DNA of 64,000 nucleotides from Telopea speciosissima (lineage: Eukaryota > Streptophyta > Magnoliopsida > Proteales > Proteaceae). The translations under genes and the position numbers were made by a program. The stretch is from positions 67,011,557-67,075,556 of the forward strand of contig NC_057921.1 of NCBI RefSeq assembly GCF_018873765.1, in the 5' to 3' direction. Position 1 is the stretch's first letter. Each line of letters starts with the position of its first letter. The notes beneath the pieces are model-generated. The model ran no database searches. It saw only the letters and a list, made by a program, of their open reading frames with translations, and was not told the DNA's origin. Below, one piece after another: positions 11,661 through 22,454 of this stretch.

Positions 11661-14600
11661 TCAGTATTCATCCAAGTAAGTATACAGCATATCGTCTTTC
11701 TTTGACTTTCGCCGACTGAGCAAGGCTTTGAGGAGGCGTTTACTTTTGCTAGGGTTTTGTTCATTCTCTTTCGGGCTGTCCCTTTCAGCCGGGAGACGCA
11801 TCGAAGCTGATTTCCTTGGTTCAGAAGGGTACTACAAGCAGAAAAAAGAACATTTTAGATGAAAACTATGAAATATGGAAATATATAAGGTCAAGAACAA
11901 TAAGCTTTATTGGCATAAAGTCTGTATCCTTGTCCTATTGCTTTTGGTACCAGCACAAAAAGCATTAAACATTATTCTCTCTACAAACATTACCCGTTTT
12001 CTTGAAGTACTAGAGGTTAGAGTAGTCGGCCGGCTTCGGAGGGGAGTAGTTGAAGTAGTTCCCCTACTTGCGAGAGATCCAGAACGTAAGAGTGGAAATG
12101 AGGAGCGAGAGGGTGAGACTGCTCGCTTCTCTAATTTACATAAGAACATTCGTCAGTAAATATTCCCAGCAAGGGACTTTCAGACCCTTTCTAGCAACAA
12201 AAAAAAAGGGGAGACTTCCAAACCAAAACATAAAGAAATGCATTGACAAGGTTTGTCACTGTATATAACATAGTTTCCTTGGGGGGAATATCATTCAGAC
12301 ACTACACCTGTGAAGGAGAAGGTCCCAAGTTGGATGGCAGGTCGTTGAGAAGGTGATGGAGAACGCCCTTTTCTGCACAGAAGATCTTACAAATTAAACA
12401 ACAATCTTGGTGTACTCCGAAAATATATTAGTGATCGGAGACTTCTAAAGCTAAACAATAACAAATGTTGCATTTACCTAAGCGGTGGTGGGGTTTCTCT
12501 AATTGTTGCTCTAACAGCTGCAAAACACCCACATTATAAAAGAGTCAACTTCCACAGAGATCTTGTAAACAACACACACACACACAAAAAAAAGGGTCAA
12601 AAGAACCAGGATGCATTATAAAATACCACTCTTAAAATGATGCCAATCATCTTCATCATCTAGGCTGCATCCTTGATATTTTGATGCAGCATATCCAGGA
12701 CCGTGCATCCTCTCCCCATCTGAACAAAAGATGCCAAAAGAAACCAGAAAATCTAAATATCTTTTCCTCAGTAATATGGGTAAGAAATGAAGGCTTTTTT
12801 TTCCTCTCTTTATCTCCTACCCCTCTTTTCAAATGCAAATATTGAAGCATTGTAGCGAAGATAAGAAGGCATGGAAGAGAATATTTGCCTGGTAAGATGT
12901 ACCGCTTATGATACTTGGGAGTTGTGATGATCAGTGATTGTTGGGATACTCCTTCACGGTCAATATATGCTTGGCATGTCCGTAGTCTCTAAAATGCCCA
13001 AAGAAAAGGGGGTTAGATAGATTCCCAGAATGAAAAAAAGAATATTTCAGTACTTGGTGCCATTTCCATTGTGTGTTGTATACAGCGTGATCAAGCCTAG
13101 AAAGCAGAGTAACCACAAAATTCAAGTACAGTAAGATCTCTAATTTGCAATCTTTAATATATGATGAAAGACAACAGCATCAGAGAACTCTTTTGATAAC
13201 CTATGTAACTTTCTGGACTCTCAATTCAGGGTCTCACTAGAGAGAGATCCAAGTTGAAATTTAAATTAAAAGAGTCTCTGCACTATAAGTCAAATTACAA
13301 GGCAGGTCAGATATTTCCATCCTCACATCCAGATAATTTTAATAATCTGCATTACATCAAATTATATTATTTGACACACACAGTAACAAATGTTCTGTAG
13401 CGATTTCCTGGATTTCTTTCAGTTCTATGTCCCAACCTTGACCAGTTGGAATTTCAACTATCAAAATTTAAATTTTCTGATACAAAAATGTCCAAAAGAA
13501 TGAGTAACCAACATGTAAGCTCTTTTGGCTGCCAACTAAGCTGCCACTTGCCCTCCTCAACCCCCCTCCCCCCTCTCTTCCCCTCTAGCACTACATATGA
13601 GAGTGTTTTCACAAAGGTAGACTTCTGTAATCAACTCATGACAGCAATTAAACTGTGGCAAACAAGCATGTAGCAGAAGGAGAGAAGTGGGCACATGCTA
13701 CAAAGTAGATAAGAGAGGGGGATTGGCATATTGTGAAAGGTGAAGGCGGGATTCATCCCAGGTCTTGGCAACTACTGGCTTAAGACTTTACCACCTGAGA
13801 AAGGTGGCACCTTCAATATTTCCACAAGAAGTGTTTGTGTTCATTTCTAAAGCTATACCAACCTCTACTTGGGAAAACAGAACCATTTAAATGCATCTCT
13901 TCCTGTAACTTCTAGAGGAACTACAGATTATCCACTATAGTACTAAAGATTCTGCAAGTTAGATATAAATTTTCATTCTTCACTTTTATAGTTGAGATCA
14001 GAATTCAACAATATCAGATGATTTTGTGTGTTACTCTCAAGGGACATTTACCTTGAAAGTTATTCAAGTTTTATCACAATTTTTGCACTGCTGATTGTTG
14101 TGAGAGGTTTTAAGAGATTTCCTTCTTCAATTAGAAGTGGATACAGAAAGTTTATAGATTATGACCTGCCATTAGTTATAACACATAGCCTCACTGCAAA
14201 TGTCATTTTTCAGATCTTACCAGTTGGGATTTCTTTTAGCTTAACTTCACCAAAGTAAAAAATGCAAGATACAGTAATGTAAACAGGCAAATAACCAAAA
14301 CCAGTACCTGTTCAATGCAAGAGACCCGAAGCTCGGTTCCCGAAATCTCATCAAGTTTTTCATCCAAGAGATCATTAACCTTAAATGTCACAGAACCCAA
14401 ATGGTCTATCGTATTAACAATAGCTTTGATAGTATAATCTTTCAAGGTGTCTACCACTCTACAACCATAAAAAAATGAGCAATAAGATTAGTAAACAAAA
14501 GAAAAGAAACTTTCACCCTTAAAACTGCATAGAAGTATTAGATAGAGTAAATCCTTACATCTGTTTCTGATCATCATTGGTATAAGATAATTCGAAGTAC

Positions 14601-15212
14601 TCTGCTGCAGAATACAACTGTGTCCTCAGATTCTTCAAATCCTGAAAAGAAAAATTGGGTTTGGGGGGAAGGGAACTAATAAGTACAGTAGCACCATAAC
14701 ATATATCCTTGAATTTTTCAGTAAAACGTTTCTGGATAATCAAAATTATATGCAAAAACATTTTTCAGCAATCCCGGGCAACCAAGAAAAATAGTATGAA
14801 CAAGACAAGACTCAAAAAAATGGGTTTCTTTCCCCAGGAAGAGGAAAACGGATCTTCAACTAACCATTACCTCTGAAGAAGTAAAACTGAACAAAGATCA
14901 TGTACAACTAAACTGAAGAGATTAATGACACAACCAAAACTCCATTACTAAGATTAGACTGTAATATTTGTGGCTACCTCTGGGATTACAGTCTTCTCAT
15001 GCTCATATTTCAATCTCCATTATACTTCCTTTAAAGAACAGAGAACCATGGCCTTCGCAAACCAAAACATGCTGGAGAAAAAAAAAAAAAGGGAATAGAT
15101 TAGAACTAACCTTGAGACTTTCTGAGAAGAGCAAGCTTTGTTGCATGGACAACTCATCAAAAGTGGATGCCCCTTGAGGAACAGAGTTTGAAGCAGATGA
15201 TGGCATTTTCAT
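11661..15212 (-). CDS. ABI-like (ABIL) protein, SCAR/WAVE regulatory complex subunit
   Basis: Nine exons on the minus strand: 15212-15111, 14641-14559, 14458-14308, 12988-12889, 12719-12627, 12517-12478, 12372-12308, 12130-11994 and 11831-11661. They join in frame to a 313-residue protein, the usual length for plant ABIL2/ABIL3. The N-terminal Abi homology region is clear ([76 protein letters not shown]), then [11 protein letters not shown] and [14 protein letters not shown] Ser/Pro/Arg-rich middle follows, and the C-terminus is [20 protein letters not shown]...YLDEY. ABIL proteins join the SCAR/WAVE complex that activates ARP2/3 for actin nucleation in the cytosol. The first ATG (15212) and the third codon (15206) are both possible starts. 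Eight junctions follow consensus except intron 4, which begins with GC. The junction before exon 8 is the least certain. Confidence 0.95.
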
Positions 15213-15900
15213 CCTTGACAGCTAGAAATGAACTGTTGCGGCCGGCAACAAGAACCAGAACCCGTTTCGCGTTCAAAACCAATTCTCCTTCGCTACCTAG
15301 CAACGAAATCATAAAGGTTTTATACGAAATCGAAAAATCCTTTTTTCTCTGTAAACATGCTCAAAGGTAATTTATATAGAAGGTAAACTAATCAGGCAAG
15401 AAAGATATTTAGTAAATGGAATCACGTCTCTATTCTTCCCTTCCAACTAGAATCCGAATATCCAAATTCTCATTCGAAACAATAGAAAGAAAGGGAATTC
15501 CTCCCCCGAGCGTCTAAAAACTCAAAAACTGCGAAACGTTGGGCGGGAACCAACAAAGGACAAGAAGCAGAGCAATAAGATGGGTAGCTCCAATCTGAAA
15601 CTATTCAAATAAGCCCAGTAATCTGTCCTCGCTAGCTTTCCACCTTCCCCAGAAACCCGAGAAAGAAGAAAGAGAAGATGAAGAACAGGCTGGTTAGAAG
15701 TTAGAACATAGAAAGGGAGGGAAAGAATACAAACCGGATTTTCCTCCTCCAATGGCTGCAACCCAAAACCTGCTTCCCAATTCAAATCATCACTTGTTAA
15801 AAAGTGAAACCCAGTAGACTATGGGTAGGGGACAAAGCCTCCATTGATGGAGGATATTTGAATATATAAAAAATTTTGACCAAACCATGTAAGGACAAAG
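15213..15900 (-). promoter_or_regulatory. Probable 5' leader and promoter of the ABIL gene
   Basis: Upstream of the ABIL start on the minus strand. A plausible leader-exon donor (ccg|gtttgt) lies near 15734, and a TATA-like ttatatattc lies near 15868 on the minus strand. An intron in the 5' UTR is inferred, not shown. The open frame at 15522-15785 would lie in this leader and has no family motif. Confidence 0.4.
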
Positions 15901-18614
15901 AGAAGACGAGACAGAGGGAGAGAGGGTGTCATAAAATCTTCTTCATCTTCTTCTTTCTTATCTCTGTCTTTCTCTTCAAAGCTTCTATGGTATTTTGGTC
16001 AAGGGTGCGTCATGAGTGAGAGGTAATAACGATTAGAAGTAAATGTTACTGGTGAGTTCTAAGTGTTGAGGAAGTGAAAGGGGACGAAAGGGGACGAAAG
16101 GGGACAAGAAGGGAGTGGGTAGCCAGAGAAAATCAGTACTACTCACTCTCCAGTCTCCAGACTCTGAACGGTGGAGATGGGAGTGGAAACTAAAAATCGC
16201 TTTCTTCCCTTCTTTTCCTATTGAAAATGAAATTGAAAGCTTAATAATAAACAGTTTTAGAGAAGAAAGAAAGGATCCAAAGACCAAATGGGCATGCCCC
16301 AACCCACAGCTTACCGGACCACCTTCTCTCCCTCCAACCCTATCATCATCATAGCTGGGTCCCTGGGGTCCCTTCCACCCAACAGTAGATGGATACATCC
16401 ATGATCCACCAAACGTTTTTATGTATCTTTTCTTTTCAGTTTGTCCTCTTTCTCTCTCTCTCTTTCTCAGCCAAAAATTCTAAGAAGCTTATTCCACTTA
16501 CTATGCACATCCAGTGCTTCAAGGGTCAAAGGACTTAGAGAGCTAAAACATAATTTGTATCCTTAATGGTTGGTAGTTTGGATTAATAACCCATATTGTT
16601 AACATGGCCACAACCCCTGCATGCCTGCATATTTTAAATGATCTTAAAGAGGAAATGGAGGAGGAGAGGAAGAGGTATGCTCCCCCATGAAAGATAGCAT
16701 TTGTGACATGTGGCCTACGAGTTTTTATTTTTATTTTTATGCATTCTGACTCTCTCTCTCCCAAGTCCTAACCAATGTTAAATTTATTATTTAAAGTTTG
16801 TTCATGGCTTCATGTCATCTTGTCCATGAATCTCCAAACCAGAGTTCAAACTTCAAACTTCAGACTTCAAACCCAGGCACAAGAGAGTAAAAAACACATC
16901 TTTTACCTAAAACATACTTTTTCACAAAACCCCATTTTTTTTCTAATGAAATTCTTCACAAACACTTGATGACAAGAGGGTTGTTAATAGTCTCTTTGAC
17001 GTCTTTATCAGGAGCTTACAATCGACAAACACCTCTTTCTCTCTCTCTCTCTCTCTAAATTGGGTTCTTCTTGCTTCACTTCCTCTTTTGAAGACGAAAA
17101 GGAAATGAAATCAGTCTCTCGCAGTAAAGGGAAGATGATGAAGCGTGAACGCGTGAAGCTTTTGTTTCAATCATGGTTGTTGATCATTAAGGGGGACAGT
17201 TGTGGAAACTAATGAGTTCAGCAGTAGAGATGATGAGAGTCTGGAGTGGAGACTCCTTTGAAAGGACTTCTCTAATAAATCAACCATTAAATTGGAAAAA
17301 CAAAGGGGAGGTTAGGACTGGAAGACTTTTCTAGTTCTTTGGTAGCAGGGAAGGAGCTTTCAATTGTCATGATATTTAATTTAGTTTACTTTTCCCTATT
17401 GTTATTGTTTGTACAAGAAAGATATTTATATTTAACCTTCCAATCTCCTCCTTCCCAGTAATGCAGAAGAGCTGATCCCATGACCTCTTGGGACCTAAGG
17501 TATGACATGGGTACCACTACCTGCCCTAACAATTTCTAATATTCCATTGTTTAAAATTATTGTTTTTAGCTTCTTACTTATCATGGTTTAAAGAATCAGA
17601 TTAGAATCAATAAAATCTTTAGATTCGAATCAATTCAATTTTGATTAATGTATTTTCAAACAAATTTAAGATTGTTTAAATCTAATTTATATTGAAAGAT
17701 TTATGTTTCGATCAAATCTTTATTTGGTGTGCGTGCGAATATTGTTTAAAATCACTTTGAATGAAAATACTTTTTTAAATATCAAAATAAATGAATATTT
17801 TATCGTACTTTTTGTTTTAGCAATGTTTTACCATATTAAGATTTATGGAATTTTTTTAGATTTGAGGAAAACCTCCCAACATTTAAGAGTTGAAAATTGC
17901 ACCTATCGTCGAAAATTCAGTTTTTGTTCTTGGAATTGGGGAATTAACTTGTTATCTTTGTAAAATTTGATTTTTTTTTTTTTTTATTTTTATTGGATTT
18001 AAATAGTGGAGTATTTGCTTATTTATGTATAATATCTTAAGTAAATAAAGTAACAAAATAAGTGTTTGTCCTGGTTTCGAGTTAGGATTCTTCAAGTTTT
18101 GATGGAGATTAAGTGAATTTATATAGGTGTTCAAGTCGAAACTTGCGAAAGATATGGACTATTTCAGTGGAATCATGTCAAGTTGAATCGAAATATAGGA
18201 CTTTTTAGAATCGATGGCCATCTCATATCGGTTTATTACGAAACCGAGATGTTTTTCCAGGATTTGGGTCCTCTGTAGAGCGACAGAGTTTGTAGCGCTC
18301 CAACACACAAGTGGAGTGTTGGGCTGCGTACCCAAGCACTGTGGGCCTTATGGATGTGCGCTACACTCCCTGCCGCGCTACAAAGGAGCCCAACGTGTTT
18401 TTCCATGCTACCAATAGGAAGATGGGGTGGAAGTGGAACCATGTTACTAGACCGGGAAAGCTTCCTTCCTAAAGTTGTCTAGGAACTTTCCTACTTCAAA
18501 TTATTAAATGCATCAACTGCTTTCCTTAAATCCTACTCTTGGTAGTTAAACACATCAATTTCCCCTTGTTAGGAATAGTGCAACTTTTCCACCCTTAAAT
18601 CCCACCTTACCCGT
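15901..18614. other. Intergenic, nothing coding recognised
   Basis: Contains short CT/GA-rich runs (16445-16470, 17036-17056) and AT-rich DNA. The open frames have no domain resemblance. No RNA gene was seen. Confidence 0.5.
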
Positions 18615-18741
18615 GCTGCATGTGTAGCGCCAGACACATCGAGGTGTGCAAAGACCACTTTACTCCTACTTGGGCAAGACGTTCGGACAGAGGTAAGGTA
18701 ATCTTTACACACCTCACTGTGTCTAGTGCTACACGTGCAGC
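18615..18741. mobile_element. Foldback (MITE-like) element
   Basis: The left arm gctgcatgtgtagcgcc and following bases pair with the right arm ...ctagtgctacacgtgcagc over about 45 bases with a few mismatches, around a loop of about 40 bases. The arms are diverged, which suggests an old copy. No target duplication was identified. Confidence 0.6.
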
Positions 18742-19554
18742 AGAGGCAGGGTGCTGCACCAAAGCTGAGTCCCCCATAGAATATAGATGATAAAGAGGGA
18801 GAAGAGCAGAGAAAAAGATAATGTGAAAGGGAACTACACTTCCTTTTCCCTTTATATTGTTAGGTAAGGGGAAAAAAATCTTTATTAAACGACTCTATAA
18901 TCATATGTTGATTGATACGTGATCAGCATCAGTTTTATTTATTTTATTGTTTTAGACTTTAGTTGGACAGTTTAGCAATCACGTCTAAAATTTGCATAAC
19001 AACCCTCAAATATAAAAAATAAAAGGTGCGCATGAAATTGAAATGCCTAACAATAAGAAGAATAAAGAAAACTTTCATTTCTTAGCCTCCAAATACAATC
19101 TAGGAAAATTATCTCCTCCAGTTCTCTGTCTGGCCTAGTTCCCCAATTCCTCTAATAGGGAGATGGTGGATCCCACCCGAGTAGAGTGTTTGGGCAGGGA
19201 TAGGGTGGTCATTCCAGCCGCCTTTGTTAGAGGAACTGGGAACTGGGCCGGGATGGGAACTGGAGGTGATAAAGATCCAACCTTGAATTGAAGTGTCTAA
19301 ACCATGAATGACAAATAAAGCCCATGAAAATTCTGAATTAATAAGAAAGTGTATGTATACCAGTATACATGGATAATCAAAAGAGCACATGACAGTAGAT
19401 GGGAGGGCATTAAGTGTATTAGATTCTAAAATTTAACACGTGACCAATCATGTCCTCTTATACCCAATAAACCCTGACGTGTAGGTAAAATACGATCGAT
19501 GTTGTTGTACATGCTGAAAGATAACGTGAGAGAAAAAACTAATGAACATGGGCT

Positions 19555-19960
19555 CTGATACTATGTTGAACGATCTTTGGTTAATAATTCAAAACCTTAA
19601 AGCATTAAGTAAAGAAAACTCTTCAAATATTTGAATGACCTAAACAAACGGGTGTGAGACTATAATTCCATAACTCTCAACATGTCTTATCTATTTATTG
19701 AACATTCAAAATTAAATTACACCTATTGAACTTGTGGAAGCCTAAAGAAATGGTCTTTATGCCATATTTACAGTTTTATACTCAGTGAATACTACCTAAT
19801 TAATCTATCCAATAATAAGATGTGGCTTTTTTTCATGCATAGTGAAGAGAGAATCACCTCACCGTAGACTTCTGACCCTTGATTAACATGGGTAAACGTA
19901 TATTCGACCTTTGTACAATAGAGGGGGGGGGGGGAAATGATGTCTCTTGTAAAAGTCCAA
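19555..19960 (-). mobile_element. Copia-type LTR fossil fragment
   Basis: On the minus strand the segment ends tcaaca, followed by tagtatcagagccc, the Met-tRNA primer-binding-site pattern known from plant Copia elements. That implies LTR sequence running to higher coordinates. Similar wording (ccttaaagcat.aagt followed by gactataa.tc.ata) recurs near 60565-60650. No pol coding region is present. It looks like an old remnant, and its outer end is not defined. Confidence 0.45.
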
Positions 19961-20109
19961 TTGCATGATCACATCACTAGAGAGTGAGGAGATTCTCTCT
20001 TCTCCATGGGTGATGGAATAAAACATAATTAAAAGGAAAAAAAAAAGAAGAAAGAAATCTCGCTACTTCTTAAGAAGAGCGGTTCCATCAATTGAAGGCA
20101 AGATTTTAG

Positions 20110-20340
20110 TATAACTGTATTTGTCTCAGTCAATACTGATATCGATATTAATACTGATATAGATTAATTGTATCAAGTAGGATCTGACCATTTTACCCCT
20201 AAAAATACCGATATCACTAATTTGTTGACTATTTTACCCTCCGAAGATATTGATACCATCGATCCATATTAATATTGTATTGATATCGGTATTCACTGAT
20301 ACCAATACGTATCTATTGTATTGACCGATATGATGCCGGG
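20110..20340. repeat. Degenerate GATAC/TATCG-rich repeat
   Basis: Dense recurrence of gatatcg, ataccgat, tgatacc and gtatcga-like words. The same texture appears at about 33070-33235. It looks like a decayed internal-repeat element of unknown class. Confidence 0.5.
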
Positions 20341-20699
20341 ACATAAATATACATGATTGAAGGGGGATTCATACTTCATACAAGAAAATTATCCCTATTT
20401 GTTTAATCTTTTTTTCAATCAAGTTGATAAATTAATTAATTAATAGAGCAATTAGTGCCGTGAGTGGCGGATGCTTGGCCTGCTCGTGGGCCTACTGTCT
20501 ACGCGGGAAGAGATTACGAGTTGCCGGGCCGACTTGGAAAGAGTGGACCAAAAATGCCATTTGACTTTCTGTATTCTTCAGTAGCTTATTAATAGCTTTA
20601 GCCTTTTAGTCACAATAGGAAGAAGTTCAAAAGTTTTTTGCTTTTGGGAATTAGCCCCATTAATCCTTACTGGTAAGATTGTGGGCCATCACTGTTTCA

Positions 20700-20945
20700 C
20701 AAAAGAGGAAATCAGATCAGTGAAATCGGTCGATTCCAATCCGAAACCGCCACGAATTGATCCCTACTTTGGACATTCCGATCTGAGTGATTTTAGGGTT
20801 TTTTTTTTTTTTTTTTCTCACTGGATTATCGGTTTTCAGATTTAAGGGGTCAATTCTAATATTTCTAAGACTGATTCCGGCCGATTCCTATTTGCTTCAG
20901 ATTGGAAGACAGATTTGATCCCAATTCCAATTATCATAAACCTAG
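20700..20945. repeat. Degenerate CGATTC/AATCGG-rich repeat
   Basis: Words such as aatcggtcgattcc, gattatcggtttt and ccgattcc recur. Other patches with this texture lie near 10420-10560, 25490-25665, 26400-26540, 32890-33010 and 61740-62180. They are probably one dispersed, heavily decayed family. Confidence 0.5.
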
Positions 20946-21462
20946 ATCCACCCAGGTGTGGCAAGTAGGAATTCCCCTTGGAAAATTCAAGCTCGAACAT
21001 TCACTAATAACACAACAAGAAATTGTTGATCTTAGCAGAAATTTTTTTAAATGGTTTCAAATAGAGCTTAAGTAGTTGTTTTATGTACCTACGGGCTATG
21101 GTGTAACCATAATTCCGGCCAAGCTTACATGGGTGGGCCAAGCTAATTTAGCTACAGTGAGCAAACCAACCCAAACTGACCTTTGGGCCTCAAAGGCATA
21201 TAGTCCTGGATTGGCCCACTTAGTTGAAGCCTAGATGGAGTGGGCTAAATATCCCAAATTGCAGTTGCATGGAATGTATTCTTCTTTTTGGCTAGTTAAC
21301 TGAGATTTATTATCCCCTTGGAAAACTCTCTCTCCTTAAACTTTATAAGCATTTTTAAGTTAGTTTCAAAATATTTCATCCAAAAAAATTTTAATACTTC
21401 CAAGATGGGTTTCAACTAAAGTTCTCAAAAATGGGTGAAAAATGTAGGTTGGGCAGGCCATA

Positions 21463-21492
21463 AGAAGGAAAGAAAGAAAGAAAGAAAGAAAG
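21463..21492. repeat. (GAAA)n microsatellite
   Basis: About seven gaaa units, followed by further A/G-rich sequence to 21518. Confidence 0.85.
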
Positions 21493-21540
21493 ATAAAAAA
21501 GAAAAAAGAAAAAAAGAACACTAATCGATGCTGGAGTCTG

Positions 21541-21649
21541 GATCCTTTGCCGTACTACAGGGTGTGCGGTGCACATCCTGTGGCACACACACGTGGCCTT
21601 TGCTGTGCCATAGGATGTGCATCGCACACCCTGCAATATGGTAGAGGAT
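21541..21649. mobile_element. Foldback element A of an adjacent pair
   Basis: The left arm (gatcctttgccgtactacag onward, to about 21587) pairs with the right arm (about 21604-21649, ending gtagaggatt) over about 46 bases with a loop of about 16 bases. Mismatches are few, so the copy looks fairly young. It abuts a second foldback with unrelated arms. Confidence 0.7.
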
Positions 21650-21655
21650 TTTTAT

Positions 21656-21816
21656 ACCCGGTGTTGTGCCTGGGTTTGCACCTACTCCCAGACACAGCCC
21701 AAAGCGAAAAGACCGGCGCTGCCTCCTAGAAAGGCGGAAAGGATTATAGGCAGTGGTGGTCTTTTCGTGTTGGGCCGTGTCTGAGCGCAATTACATGTCT
21801 AGGCACAACACCGGTT
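21656..21816. mobile_element. Foldback element B of an adjacent pair
   Basis: The left arm (cccggtgttgtgcctgggtt onward) pairs with the right arm ending aggcacaacaccggtt over about 70-80 bases, with a very short loop near 21737-21742. The arms differ from those of the neighbouring hairpin. A compact hairpin of this kind is typical of MITEs. Confidence 0.7.
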
Positions 21817-21980
21817 AACGTTATTTTTTCTGGAAAAAAATCCCTTCACTATTGGTGAGTTGATGGAGAGCATGACCTCCATGATAATACAAACGCCACG
21901 AAAAAAAGACGATAAGGAGTTGTTCCTTTCATTTTAAGAGTATATTTAATTTCTTGGTTCACCTCATTGAGTTCAGTCTT

Positions 21981-22130
21981 AGGTTGTGTTTGGTATTCTT
22001 GGAGCCTCGTGCACTAGGTATGTCCTTTATATATTATGGAACTATACCGTATTTTGAAGCGAAAAAACATATTCTGAGGTGAGAAATGCATTCTAAATCC
22101 AGACTCTATTCCAAGAATGCATTCCAAAAC
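21981..22130. mobile_element. Possible Tourist-like MITE with SINE-tail-like insert
   Basis: The ends tgtgtttggtattcttgga and tccaagaatgcattccaaaaca are roughly inverted repeats. Inside, at about 22001-22029, agcctcgtgcactaggta followed by tgtccttta resembles the 3' end of the Au-type SINE seen complete at 38 and 56 kb. Both calls rest on short matches. Confidence 0.35.
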
Positions 22131-22418
22131 AGTTTACTTGAAGCCTGGAGGTCCTGGAGGACAGGGCCAGTCGATCAAATGATTCAGATAAGAGATGGGC
22201 TCGTGACAAGTTTAGCCCAAGCCCGACCCACCGAAGGTGGTTGATTCTAGAACTAGATTGCTAGAACGGCTAGGAGTGGGCTCCTTGTGTTACTTGTTAC
22301 GCATGTACATCACAGTCTAACAGAACAGAGCCGTTCGTTGAAACTCCAAAGGGCCACCGGGGAGACTTGTGTGGAGAATCCAGACCCAAGTGTTGCTCTG
22401 TCGAGGAGGAGAAGAGCG

Positions 22419-22454
22419 AGAGCGAGCGAGCGAGCGAGCGAGCGAGAGAGAGAG
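22419..22454. repeat. GAGC/GA repeat in the leader of the NDUFA3-like gene
   Basis: Repeated gagc units followed by ga dinucleotides run right up to the start codon at 22455, so this is 5' UTR sequence of the small complex I subunit gene. Confidence 0.8.

Noticed and set aside
12931-13125. Frame reading through ABIL exon 4 in another phase
   Set aside because: The true exon (12988-12889) uses a different frame that continues the ABIL protein; this one is a shadow.
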